Positions 7,780 to 15,997 are shown, numbered from the stretch's first letter. The stretch: 64,000 nucleotides of DNA from Pseudodesulfovibrio aespoeensis Aspo-2 (GCF_000176915.2 NC_014844.1:1-64000); one strand, 5' to 3'. The notes: generated from the letters alone by a model not told the origin. Translations and numbers: made by a program.

Positions 7780-8634
7780 ATGAAAATTGTCATCAACGTG
7801 GACGATTGCGGGGTGCACCCGGCAGTGGGGCGGGCCGTGGCTGCCCTGGCCGAAGCTGGCGTGGTGACCTCCGCGTCCATCGTGCCGGGCGGGCCGGATG
7901 CTGCTGCCGCTGCCGGGCTGGCCGGGCTGGTCGGGGTGGACATCGGCATACATCTGGACATCCTGCGCGGCAGGCCCGTGCACCACTGGCAGGAGCTCTC
8001 CACCCTGGTGGATGAGCGCGGCGTGTTCCTCGGCTCGGCCATGCGGTTGTTCGCCCGCTATGCCGAGGGGCGGGTGAAGCATGAGCAGGTGGAGGCCGAG
8101 TGGCGCGCCCAGATCGAGCGCGGTCTTGATCTCGGCGTGCGCCCGACGCATCTGTCGAGCCAGGGCAATGTGCACGCCTGGCCGACCCTGACCCGGATGG
8201 CGGGCGATCTGGCCGCGCGCTACAAGATCCGCTGGCTGCGCACGCCCGACGAGTGCTCCGAGGTCTCGCGCCTTGACCTGAGCGCGTCACGGATGAAATT
8301 TCTGAACGTCTGCGGCCTGTTCGACCGGAAAACCAGCGGCGTTTCCTGGCCCGCCCTGGCCTGGGGTCTGGACGCGGGCCGGGGCGATTTCACGCCAGAC
8401 CTGTTTGCCGCTCGCGTCCGACGCGCGGCAGACATCCTGGGACCGGACGCGGTCGTGGAGCTGTGCTGCCGTCCGGGCGTGATCATGGCTGGCGATCCGC
8501 CCATAGACCCGGCCTATGATCCCATTGTGACTGCCGGGATCTGGCGGGACCAGTTTGCCGCGCTCTCCGCTCCTGGCTGGGGCGAGGTCTTTGCCTCGCT
8601 CGGCTTGGAACCGGTGGGTTTTGGGGGTGTGTGA
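7780..8634 (+). CDS. YdjC/ChbG-family carbohydrate deacetylase-like protein, atypical active site
   Basis: A 284-aa member of the YdjC/ChbG fold, whose classic members deacetylate chitooligosaccharides or related sugars. The N-terminal NVDDCG (Asp8-Asp9) and GIHLD (His58) match metal and catalytic positions. The usual THxDSHxHxH motif is here THLSSQGNVH (123-132): Asp, the next His and the third His are replaced by Ser126, Gln128 and Asn130, leaving His124 and His132. It may have lost deacetylase activity or have a different metal site. It is divergent from the MarR gene, which may regulate it. Confidence 0.8.
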   Translation: MKIVINVDDCGVHPAVGRAVAALAEAGVVTSASIVPGGPDAAAAAGLAGLVGVDIGIHLDILRGRPVHHWQELSTLVDERGVFLGSAMRLFARYAEGRVKHEQVEAEWRAQIERGLDLGVRPTHLSSQGNVHAWPTLTRMAGDLAARYKIRWLRTPDECSEVSRLDLSASRMKFLNVCGLFDRKTSGVSWPALAWGLDAGRGDFTPDLFAARVRRAADILGPDAVVELCCRPGVIMAGDPPIDPAYDPIVTAGIWRDQFAALSAPGWGEVFASLGLEPVGFGGV

Positions 8635-8708
8635 CCCGGCCATGGCCATGCCCGAATTCCGGACACGGATTTGGTTGAAGCCCGGCAGGCGGTGGGGTAG
8701 GCTCGGCC

Positions 8709-9485
8709 ATGGACTTTGACGCGCTTGTCTCGATCATGGGCTCACGCCTCACCCCGGCTGGCCTCCTGGTGGTCGCCCTGTCGGGCGGGGTGGACAGCGG
8801 GCTGGTGGCCGCTGCGGCGCACGCAGCCGGGACTGGCCCGGCCAGCGGCGGGCGGGTCGTGGCCGTGACCGTGTGCAGCGAGCTGAGCGCCGGGCGCGAC
8901 GTGGAAAGAGCCTCGGCAGTGGCCCGCCACATTGGCCTTGCGCACGGCACCCTGACGGCGCGATTGCTGGAGAACGAGGCGGTCCGGCGCAACAACGCGG
9001 ACCGGTGCTACCACTGCAAAAGGGCGATTTTCGACCTGATGCGGCGCGAGTTCGGTCAGGAGTGCCTGCTGGTGGACGGGACCAATGCGGACGACGATCC
9101 GGCCCGGCCCGGCCTGCGCGCGGCCCAGGAGTATGGGGTGTTCCACCCCCTTAAGGAGTTGGCCATCCCCAAGGTGCGCGTGCGCGAGCTGGCCCGTGGT
9201 CTCGGCCTGCCCAACTGGGATACGCCGTCCGAGAGCTGCCTCGCCACCCGGTTGCCGCAGGGACTCGCCCTGACCCAGGCGCGGTTGGACAAGGTCCGGG
9301 CCATGGAAGATTTTTTGCGCGAGCGCGGTGTGAAGACCCTCAGGGCGCGCCATGATGATATGGTGGCAACCGTTGAATACCCGGCGCAATATGCCGGAAT
9401 AATTGCACAAGAGCGTGATTCTCTGGCCGATATGATCAAGGGGATCGGCCTGGGATCATGCCAGTTCAAGGAGTGGACCGAGTGA
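8709..9485 (+). CDS. larE: LarE, ATP-dependent sacrificial sulfur transferase
   Basis: Makes the two thiocarboxylates of the nickel-pincer nucleotide cofactor after adenylating the pyridinium dicarboxylate product of LarB. The 258-aa protein has the PP-loop SGGVDS at 25-30 and the SESCLATR motif with Cys177, which matches the sacrificial cysteine of Lactobacillus plantarum LarE (Cys176). A further RCYHCKRAIF pair lies at 99-108. Its stop overlaps the larB GTG start in a GTGA arrangement, implying translational coupling. Confidence 0.93.
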   Translation: MDFDALVSIMGSRLTPAGLLVVALSGGVDSGLVAAAAHAAGTGPASGGRVVAVTVCSELSAGRDVERASAVARHIGLAHGTLTARLLENEAVRRNNADRCYHCKRAIFDLMRREFGQECLLVDGTNADDDPARPGLRAAQEYGVFHPLKELAIPKVRVRELARGLGLPNWDTPSESCLATRLPQGLALTQARLDKVRAMEDFLRERGVKTLRARHDDMVATVEYPAQYAGIIAQERDSLADMIKGIGLGSCQFKEWTE

Positions 9486-10267
9486 ATCCCGATGCTGTGC
9501 TCGACGCCTTCGCCGCTGGCGACATGACCAGGGAACAGGCCAAGCATCTGTTGCTGGGCAACTCATTCATGGACACCGGGTGCGCCAAGCTCGACCTGCA
9601 CCGCGAGTTGCGCACCGGCGGCCCGGAGGTGATCTATTGCGCGGGCAAGACCCCGGCCCAGGTGGCCAACATCTTTGCGGCAGCAGTGGGCCACGCAGGC
9701 CGCGTGCTTGGCACCCGCGCCACGCAGGAGCATGCAGACGCGCTGCCCGCGTCCATGGAGGCGCGGTTTGATCCCGTGTCCCGTCTGCTCTGTGCCGGTA
9801 GGGGGAACAGTCCTGGGCAGGGCAAGGTGGTGGTGGTTTCGGCTGGCACCTCGGACCTTCCCGTGGCCGAGGAGGCCGCCGGGACAGCGGAATATCTCGG
9901 CACCCGCGTGGTGCGCCACTACGACTGCGGCGTGGCCGGCATCCACCGGCTGTTTTCAGTGGTCGGCGAGATGGCCGACGCCTCGGCCATCATCGCGGTG
10001 GCCGGGATGGAGGGCGCGTTGCCCTCGGTCCTGGGCGGCGTGGTGGTTCCGCCGGTCATTGCCGTGCCGACCAGCGTGGGCTACGGCGCGAGCTTCCAGG
10101 GGCTGGCCGCCTTGCTGGCCATGATGAACTCCTGCTCGCCGGGCGTGGCCGTGGTCAATATCGACAACGGCTTCGGGGCCGGGTTCCTGGCCCACAAGAT
10201 CAACATGCGCGTTGCCGGTTTCAAAGGGGTGTCCGGGTCGGCAGGGTGCAAGAAAACAGCGCTATAA
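9482..10267 (+). CDS. larB: LarB, nickel-pincer cofactor synthase (carboxylase/hydrolase)
   Basis: First enzyme of nickel-pincer cofactor synthesis, carboxylating nicotinic acid adenine dinucleotide and hydrolysing it. The 261-aa protein has an N-terminal helical region followed by a PurE-like domain with VVVVSAGTSDLPVAEEA, DCGVAGIHR and VAGMEGALPSVLGG. The GTG at 9482 is chosen because AAGGAG sits 8 nt upstream and it overlaps the larE stop; the in-frame ATG at 9458 lies upstream of that site. larC begins 50 nt downstream. Confidence 0.93.
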   Translation: MNPDAVLDAFAAGDMTREQAKHLLLGNSFMDTGCAKLDLHRELRTGGPEVIYCAGKTPAQVANIFAAAVGHAGRVLGTRATQEHADALPASMEARFDPVSRLLCAGRGNSPGQGKVVVVSAGTSDLPVAEEAAGTAEYLGTRVVRHYDCGVAGIHRLFSVVGEMADASAIIAVAGMEGALPSVLGGVVVPPVIAVPTSVGYGASFQGLAALLAMMNSCSPGVAVVNIDNGFGAGFLAHKINMRVAGFKGVSGSAGCKKTAL

Positions 10268-10316
10268 TCCAACGGGGCAAAGCGAACGCCAGCCCGAGAA
10301 CCGACAGGAGTATGAG

Positions 10317-11138
10317 TTGAAACCCGACCAGAAGCCCTGCATGCACACCCTGTATCTCGATTGCTCAAGCGGTGTCAGCGGCGACATGCTCCTTGCCGCG
10401 CTGGCCCATGCTCACGAGGAACTGCACGGTCCCGGCAGCGGTCCCGCCTTTCTGGAACAGGAACTGGCGCGTCTGGGCATCGCCGGGTTCGAGCTGGCCT
10501 GGTCCGACAAGTCGGTGGGCGGCATCGCCACCCGCCATGTGGACGTGATCCAGACCTCGGACCAGCCCATGCGCCACCACGCCGACCTCGTGCGCATCAT
10601 CGAGTCGAGCGGAATATCGGGCCGGGCCGCCAAGCGGTCCATACACGCCCTGACCCTGCTCGGCCAAGCCGAGGCCAAGGTCCACGGCACCACCCTCGAC
10701 CAGGTCCACTTCCACGAGGTCGGGGCTGTGGATACCATTGTGGACATTGCGGGAACCATGCTCCTGCTGGACGCCCTTGACGTGGGCCGGACCACGGCTT
10801 CAGCCGTGGATTTGGGCAGTGGTTTTGTCCAGTGCGCACATGGCAAAATGCCAGTTCCTGCACCGGCTTGCGCCGAACTAGCCAGGGGGTTGACCTCCTT
10901 TGGCTCGGACTGCGGCATGGAGCGGGCCACCCCCACTGGGCTGGCCGTGTTGCGGACCATTGCCGAGACTTGCGGAAGCATGCCCCTTGGCACCTCCCTG
11001 GCCGTGGGCTACGGATCAGGCGGGCGGTCCTGCGACGCGCAGCCCACCTATGTCCGGGCGTTCGTGCTCAAAGGGGTTGCGGTCGATCACGGTGCTGGGC
11101 ACGGGCATTCCCACTGCGGACACCACCACCATGGATAA
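10317..11138 (+). CDS. larC: LarC N-terminal half only (LarC1-like), His-rich tail
   Basis: LarC inserts nickel into the pincer cofactor in a CTP-dependent step. The 273-aa product covers the N-terminal DUF111 region (YLDCSSGVSGDMLLAAL, HFHEVGAVDTIVDIAG, CGMERATPTGLAVL). It stops after a YVRAFVLKG segment with the tail HGHSHCGHHHHG. Full-length LarC is about 400 aa; the C-terminal LarC2 domain, which binds CTP, is absent and I see no LarC2 frame downstream. The start is probably TTG 10317, with AGGAG 6 nt upstream; ATG 10341 is an alternative. Confidence 0.85.
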   Translation: MKPDQKPCMHTLYLDCSSGVSGDMLLAALAHAHEELHGPGSGPAFLEQELARLGIAGFELAWSDKSVGGIATRHVDVIQTSDQPMRHHADLVRIIESSGISGRAAKRSIHALTLLGQAEAKVHGTTLDQVHFHEVGAVDTIVDIAGTMLLLDALDVGRTTASAVDLGSGFVQCAHGKMPVPAPACAELARGLTSFGSDCGMERATPTGLAVLRTIAETCGSMPLGTSLAVGYGSGGRSCDAQPTYVRAFVLKGVAVDHGAGHGHSHCGHHHHG

Positions 11139-11793
11139 TCGCGTCCACGTGATCATAGCCCGCTACGGTGAGGACATCGCCTGGGCCGACGAGCTTGGCT
11201 ATGGTTACGTGGTGTACGACAAGGGCGGCCAACCGGCAGCCAACGCAGTGGCGCTGCCGAACATCGGACGCGAAGGGCATACCTGGCTGACCCACATCGT
11301 GCACCATTACGAGGCACTCGCGCCGGTCAGTGTCTTTCTCCAGGGCGATCCGTTTGATCACATCAGCGAGCAGGGCCGAGGCACGGTTTCCATGTTGCGG
11401 TCCATGATTGAAGATGTTGTGGTCAAAAAGACCCCTTTCAAGGGATTCGCCTGGTTCCGGATCAAGTGCGACGGCCTGGGCCGTCCGCATGATCTGCGCG
11501 ATGTCGCGAACCAGGGCCGCTGGGCCGGATGGGGCCGTGACATCCCCGTGGCCGAAGTGTTCGACGAGCTGTTCGACGCGCAGCCGCCCGACCAGTTCAT
11601 CGTCCGGGGTGCGGCAGGATGCTTTGCCGTCACTGCCGAGCGCATCCGGACCCGGCCCCGCGCCTTCTACGAGCACGGGCTCAGGCTCTTCGAGGCCGAC
11701 CCGGACGACGCACGCAACACCGGCCACGCCTTTGAGCGGTTGTGGCACTGCATCTTCAACGGGAACACGGCATGGAACAAAACGCAGTACTAA
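11131..11793 (+). CDS. DUF3431-like protein
   Basis: A 220-aa soluble protein with features of the DUF3431 family: an N-terminal VIIARYGEDIAW strand, LPNIGREGHTWLTHI and VFLQGDPFDH. These resemble nucleotide-sugar glycosyltransferase-like proteins of unknown substrate. The ATG lies inside the final His codons of larC (8-nt overlap), so it is probably co-expressed with the lar genes, although no published role links the family to nickel cofactors. Family assignment is from remembered motifs. Confidence 0.7.
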   Translation: MDNRVHVIIARYGEDIAWADELGYGYVVYDKGGQPAANAVALPNIGREGHTWLTHIVHHYEALAPVSVFLQGDPFDHISEQGRGTVSMLRSMIEDVVVKKTPFKGFAWFRIKCDGLGRPHDLRDVANQGRWAGWGRDIPVAEVFDELFDAQPPDQFIVRGAAGCFAVTAERIRTRPRAFYEHGLRLFEADPDDARNTGHAFERLWHCIFNGNTAWNKTQY

Positions 11794-11848
11794 GGGCCGC
11801 AACGTGCCGGGCCAGGGCCTGCGCCAACACGCCGAAGCAGGGCTGCCC

Positions 11849-13072
11849 ATGACACCCGCCCTGAACCTGCGCATTGCCATCTCGTCGTTGGCCGCCCACA
11901 AGTGGCGCGCCATTCTGGCCATGGTCGGCGTGTTCCTCGGGGCGCTGGCCTTCACCGGCGTGCAGCACGTCTCGGAAATCATGGTCCGCCAAGCCGAGAT
12001 GGAGACCGAGAAGCTCGGACCCAACCTTTATGCCGTCATGGCCGGGTCCATCCGGTTCCGCCGCTCCGGCGCAGTCTCCACTACCTCCAACGTGCGCAAC
12101 TTCACCCTGGGCGATGCCCAGGCCGTCATCGACGGGGTGCCATCGGTCCTGGAAGGCACGCCCTTTGTCTCCACCACCATGCAGGTGCGGGCCGAGGGCC
12201 GTGCCTTGGCCGCCAAGCTCATGGCCTCCCTGCCCAATTATCAGTCCATCAGGAGCTACTACCCGGATCACGGGCGGTTTTTCGACGAGGCCGAGGTCAG
12301 CAACCACGCCAAGGTGTGCGTGCTTGGCCAGTCTCTGGCCAGCCGTCTCTTCGGCAAGCCCGAAGACGCTGTGGGCCGGTCCGTCTACCTCTTTCGGGCC
12401 AGCTTCCGCGTGGTGGGGGTCATGGAGGCCAAGGGGCGCGATCTCTCGGGCGAGGACCAGGACGAGTACCTGCTCATGCCCCTGACCACCTACATGCGCC
12501 GCGTCAGCAACCAGCCGTGGGTCAACGGGGTGTATCTGCGGCTCTCCAAGGAGGCCGGGCTCGACGCCGTGGGCGCATCCGCCACGGCCATCATGCGCGC
12601 GCGCCACGCCATCGACCCCGGCCAGGACGACGACTTCAGCACCATGTCGCCCAAGGACACCATCCAACTGCAACGACAGGCCCTTGACCTGATGACCACC
12701 CTGGGCGCCATTACCTCGTCCATATCCTTTGCCGTGGGAGGCATGGGCATCCTCTCCATCATGATTCTGGTGGTCCGCTCGCGCCGGGTCGAGATAGGCA
12801 TCCGACGGGCCGTGGGCGGCAGACGGCGCGATATCGTTCGCCAGTTTCTCTTCGAATCCGGACTCATGGCCGCAGTGGGGGGAGCCCTGGGCGTGGCCTC
12901 CACCCTCGGTCTCGTGACCGTGGGCAGCGCCCTGGCCGACCTGCCCCTGATCATCGACCCCGCCAACCTCGGCCTGACACTGCTCGGGTCCTGCTTCCTG
13001 GGTGTCCTGGCCGGGGCGTATCCGGCCTGGCAAGCCGCCAATATCGAGATACTCGACGTGTTGAAGAGTTGA
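11849..13072 (+). CDS. FtsX/MacB-type ABC transporter permease
   Basis: A 407-aa inner-membrane permease with the MacB/LolC topology. One N-terminal transmembrane helix (residues about 18-40) is followed by a periplasmic MacB_PCD-like domain of about 220 residues and three C-terminal helices in the FtsX domain (SFAVGGMGILSIMILVVRSR and RAVGGRRRDIVRQFLFES). Such permeases need a cytoplasmic ATPase, but none is encoded next to it. The partner and substrate (lipoprotein, macrolide or peptide) are unknown. The start is the ATG at 11849. Confidence 0.88.
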   Translation: MTPALNLRIAISSLAAHKWRAILAMVGVFLGALAFTGVQHVSEIMVRQAEMETEKLGPNLYAVMAGSIRFRRSGAVSTTSNVRNFTLGDAQAVIDGVPSVLEGTPFVSTTMQVRAEGRALAAKLMASLPNYQSIRSYYPDHGRFFDEAEVSNHAKVCVLGQSLASRLFGKPEDAVGRSVYLFRASFRVVGVMEAKGRDLSGEDQDEYLLMPLTTYMRRVSNQPWVNGVYLRLSKEAGLDAVGASATAIMRARHAIDPGQDDDFSTMSPKDTIQLQRQALDLMTTLGAITSSISFAVGGMGILSIMILVVRSRRVEIGIRRAVGGRRRDIVRQFLFESGLMAAVGGALGVASTLGLVTVGSALADLPLIIDPANLGLTLLGSCFLGVLAGAYPAWQAANIEILDVLKS

Positions 13073-13262
13073 TCGCACAATCGCTTGTAAACAAACAATA
13101 ACCACGAGAACATTCACGGCTATGTGTTTTTTAGATAGCAGGCTGTTTTTCCCAAGGCGCTGGGGCCATCGCGGTCTTGATTCAGGAGTTTTCATAAAAT
13201 AATGGACGCCCCATGCGCCATACCCAACACTCGGTACCAGGGCACAAGAAAAGGGAGAGATC

Positions 13263-13835
13263 ATGGCAGAACAAAGAGAAGCATTGCTTGCCGCAGCAAG
13301 CGCCCGGTTCCAGGTATCCGAGCTGGCCGGGCTGGAACTGGACAGCCTGATCGATGAAACAGGCGTGAGCCGCGAAAAAGCGCAAGAATTCTTTCCGACG
13401 CGCGACGACCTGATCCGGGCGGTGTACGAGCGAGTCCTGGTCGGCATGGCCCAGGATTCCTTTGCCAAGCTTCCGGCCACCGGCCTGCAGGAACAACTTG
13501 AATACCTGCTCCGCTGCCGATACGAGTTCATTGCACGGCACAAACAAAGCTCCCGGCATGTGTTGCTCGGAGCCATCAGCGAGCACGGTGGCTGGCGCGA
13601 TCCTTTCGAAGACCAGTTCTGGCGGTTCTCCATACAGGTGGTGGCTCTGCTCCAGGGTGCCAAACGCGCAGGCAAAATCAACGCCACGGCAGATGAGGCC
13701 CTGGCCGCGCGAGCCTTTGTCTCATTCTATCTGACCGGGGTGCTCCTTCTCCTGCGCAGCGAAAAAATCGACGCAAATGGAGCCTGCGAATTCACCTTTC
13801 CACTGGTCAACGCGCTGCTCACGCCGCTCCGGTAA
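13263..13835 (+). CDS. TetR-like transcriptional regulator
   Basis: A 190-aa protein with a divergent TetR N-terminal helix-turn-helix (IDETGVSREKAQEFFPTRDD, ending in the usual FxTRDDLI-like segment) and an all-helical ligand-binding domain. The 190-bp leader contains TTGTAAACAA-like inverted sequence that might be an operator. A GGGAGAG site precedes the ATG. The nearest candidate target is the permease upstream, but the signal and target are unproven. Confidence 0.8.
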   Translation: MAEQREALLAAASARFQVSELAGLELDSLIDETGVSREKAQEFFPTRDDLIRAVYERVLVGMAQDSFAKLPATGLQEQLEYLLRCRYEFIARHKQSSRHVLLGAISEHGGWRDPFEDQFWRFSIQVVALLQGAKRAGKINATADEALAARAFVSFYLTGVLLLLRSEKIDANGACEFTFPLVNALLTPLR

Positions 13836-13930
13836 AGAGGGTATGCCTCCGGCGGCCAGAGAACCTTTTGGAAAAGGTTCTCTGGACTCTCCAAAACTGT
13901 TTGGCGCTCCGCCCCAAGGCGAGGCTGAGG

Positions 13931-13980
13931 GAACAGAGCGACGGAGAGCGACGGAGAGCGACGGAGAGCGGCGGAGAGGG
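13931..13980. repeat. 10-bp tandem repeat array
   Basis: Five consecutive decamers: three identical ACGGAGAGCG units flanked by the diverged GAACAGAGCG and GCGGAGAGGG. The array lies inside the inverted-repeat-bounded element. Copy number may vary between strains. Confidence 0.85.
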
Positions 13981-14128
13981 CGTGGATAAGCGGGAAAGCA
14001 GCCCTCGTATCCTTTTAGCAAAAAGCGGCTCGCCCCCGGCGGACGGCAGGCCCCTACGGTGCCATCAAGCCCTTGCTTCCCCTTTGTCCTTCCAGGCGGC
14101 GTAGCCCCAACAAGTTTTGAAAGGGGGG

Positions 14129-14167
14129 TCCGGGGGGAGAACTTTTGGAACAAGTTCTCCCCCCGGA
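14129..14167. terminator. Strong GC hairpin upstream of the efflux operon
   Basis: Perfect 16-bp stem TCCGGGGGGAGAACTT / AAGTTCTCCCCCCGGA with a 7-nt loop. It could insulate the downstream operon from the upstream tetR transcript. It is also the outer hairpin of the repeat element. Confidence 0.6.
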
Positions 14168-14212
14168 ATCTCTCACTCCTCACTCCACCCCCCCTGCCCC
14201 CGCCCCGTGAGT

Positions 14213-14246
14213 GGTGAACGGTGTTTACAAGGTGAACGGTGTTTGC
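14213..14246. promoter_or_regulatory. Twin TetR-type operators of the efflux operon
   Basis: Two direct copies of GGTGAACGGTGTTTRC (14213-14228 and 14231-14246), 18 bp apart. Each holds an imperfect inverted repeat, GTGAAC and GTTTAC half-sites around GGT, typical of TetR operators. The second copy ends 13 bp before the TetR start codon, so binding would block transcription of the whole tetR-adaptor-RND operon. Confidence 0.7.
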
Positions 14247-14259
14247 TAGAGGGTGCCGG

Positions 14260-14904
14260 ATGAGCAGGCGAACTAGGCGTGAGTGTGACAGGGACCGGAT
14301 GCGGCGGCTGATCTTGGATTCGGCCAGGCAGTTGTTTGTGCGCGAGGGTTTCGACAACGTCTCCATGCGTCGCATTGCCGGGGCCATCGAGTACAGTCCG
14401 GCGGCAATCTACCGATATTTCAAGAGCAAGCGCGAAATCCTCTCGACCTTGCGGGATGAGGGGTTTCGGCGTTTCGTGGTGAGCCAGCGGTTGCGCGCGC
14501 AAACGTGTCCGGACCCGCTTGAGCGTTTGCGGGCCGGGGGCGTCGAGTATGTGTGTTTTGCCCTGGCCGAGCCGGAGTATTTTCAGCTCATGTTTTGCAC
14601 GGACTGTTCCGAGGTGGACCTGGAGGGGGATCTTGCAGCCACGTCCATGGAGGCTTATGCCTTGTTCCGCGCGACGGTGGACGAGGCTGTGGGGCTGGGG
14701 CATTTCGGCGATGCAGACACGGACAGCGTGGTGTTTTCCGTGTGGGCGGGCGTGCACGGGTTGGCGCACCTGATCAATTCGGGCCGGGTGGGCCTGCTTG
14801 TTGATGCGCCGGACATGGAGGCGCTTTTGGGCCGAGCTATGGATTTCATACTGCGCCCTGGCCAGGGCGGCTGCGGGCTGTCTGGACAAGGGCAAGAGGG
14901 GTGA
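14260..14904 (+). CDS. TetR-family repressor of the RND operon
   Basis: A 214-aa TetR regulator. The N-terminal helix-turn-helix is canonical (LFVREGFDNVSMRRIAGAIE then YRYFKSKREIL). The C-terminal domain (CFALAEPEYFQLMF, TetR_C_33-like) is an all-helical ligand pocket. The ATG at 14260 follows a GAGGGTG ribosome site. It heads an operon with the adaptor (4-nt gap) and RND pump. The duplicated operator immediately upstream suggests autorepression relieved by a pump substrate. Confidence 0.92.
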   Translation: MSRRTRRECDRDRMRRLILDSARQLFVREGFDNVSMRRIAGAIEYSPAAIYRYFKSKREILSTLRDEGFRRFVVSQRLRAQTCPDPLERLRAGGVEYVCFALAEPEYFQLMFCTDCSEVDLEGDLAATSMEAYALFRATVDEAVGLGHFGDADTDSVVFSVWAGVHGLAHLINSGRVGLLVDAPDMEALLGRAMDFILRPGQGGCGLSGQGQEG

Positions 14905-14908
14905 GTGG

Positions 14909-15997
14909 ATGAAACGACTGATGATGACCGGTTTGGCCCTGCTGGCCCTTGGCGGTGTACTGCTCTTCGGTGGCTGCGGCGACCAGGCTGGGAGCGAGCC
15001 CAAGCCTGCCGAGGCGAAACCGGCTGCGCCTGCAAAGACCCCTGATGCCGGGAGTGCCGGGCAGGACTTGGCGAAGAGCCGCGAGACGTTCGTGGTCCAG
15101 TCGGCGGAGCGGCGGTCGATGCTGACCGCATTCACCAGGGCGCGCACGCTGATGACCCTGGTGTCCGAGGAGTCGGGCCGGGTTCACAAGGTGCTGGCTG
15201 ACGTGGGCGACACCTTGGGCGAGCAAGGGGTGTTCGCCCAGTTGGACACCACCTTCATCGAGCTTGATCTGGAGGCCAACCGGGCCGATCAGCAGCGGCT
15301 CGGAAGCGAACTGATGTACAGCAAGAAGGAGATGGAGCGCTACGAGCAGCTGGTGCGCAGCAACAACGCGCCCCAGTCCACTCTGGACAATAACATCCGG
15401 GCGCATCAGTCCGCCCTGCAGCAGTTGCGCGCCGAGCAGATCGAGGAGCGGGTGCTCGTGGAGCGGATGAAGCGGTTTTCGCTTGTCGGCCCGCCCGGAT
15501 GGAAGGTGGTGACCCGGTTCATCGAGCCGGGCGAGTGGCTGACCAACGGGGCCAAGGTGGCCGAGCTGGGCCGCTATGATGTGCTCCTGGTGCCGTTTGC
15601 CCTGTCCAGCGAGGAATACCGCGCCCTGGAATCGCAGGGCGACAGGGTGGAGCTGCGGCTGACCGATCTGAATCTTACGGTTCCTGCCACCGTGGCCAGG
15701 GTATCGCCCGGTTTTGACGCCCAGACGCGCAAGATCAATGTGGACCTGGAGATAGGGGAAGGGGATTTCGAGTTCCGGGGCGGGCTGCGAACCGAGTTGA
15801 CGCTCGATCTGCCGGACCCGGGCAAGGCTGTGCTGGTCCCGGCCACGGCCCTGGTCAAGGCGTATGAAGAGCACTTTCTCGTGACCCCGGACAATGATCG
15901 CGTCCGCGTGGTCCTGCTGGGCGGGGCCGACGACGGCATGCGCCGCGTGAGCAGCCCGGACGTGCGGCCGGGTGACAGCTTCCTGTTGCGTCCGTAG
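14909..15997 (+). CDS. RND efflux periplasmic adaptor lipoprotein
   Basis: A 362-aa membrane-fusion protein linking the RND pump to an outer-membrane channel. A hydrophobic signal segment ends in FGGC at about residue 25, indicating lipid modification, and is followed by an Ala/Pro-rich linker. The body has a biotinyl-lipoyl-like hairpin (SGRVHKVLADVGDTL), a short alpha-helical hairpin with the conserved NNAPQSTLD turn, a second lipoyl half and a beta-barrel domain. It lies between the repressor and pump genes; no outer-membrane factor is encoded in the operon. Confidence 0.92.
   Translation: MKRLMMTGLALLALGGVLLFGGCGDQAGSEPKPAEAKPAAPAKTPDAGSAGQDLAKSRETFVVQSAERRSMLTAFTRARTLMTLVSEESGRVHKVLADVGDTLGEQGVFAQLDTTFIELDLEANRADQQRLGSELMYSKKEMERYEQLVRSNNAPQSTLDNNIRAHQSALQQLRAEQIEERVLVERMKRFSLVGPPGWKVVTRFIEPGEWLTNGAKVAELGRYDVLLVPFALSSEEYRALESQGDRVELRLTDLNLTVPATVARVSPGFDAQTRKINVDLEIGEGDFEFRGGLRTELTLDLPDPGKAVLVPATALVKAYEEHFLVTPDNDRVRVVLLGGADDGMRRVSSPDVRPGDSFLLRP

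Larger units (their letters stand above)
13857..14168. repeat. Non-coding element bounded by inverted copies of a hairpin repeat
   Basis: The left end holds a 13-bp inverted repeat (CAGAGAACCTTTT / AAAAGGTTCTCTG, 13857-13884) followed by GGACT and CAAAACTGTTTGGCGCT. The right end (14105-14167), read on the other strand, has the same order: an AGAACTT/AAGTTCT hairpin, GGAC, then CAAAACTTGTTGGGGCT. These are related units of about 60 nt in opposite orientation enclosing about 200 bp without a gene. The layout resembles a REP/BIME or MITE-like element. No transposase is present. Confidence 0.65.

Noticed and set aside
11756-13687. 643-codon - strand frame opposite the permease and TetR genes
   Set aside because: Spans two well-supported + strand genes and their intergenic region; His/Gly-rich shadow.
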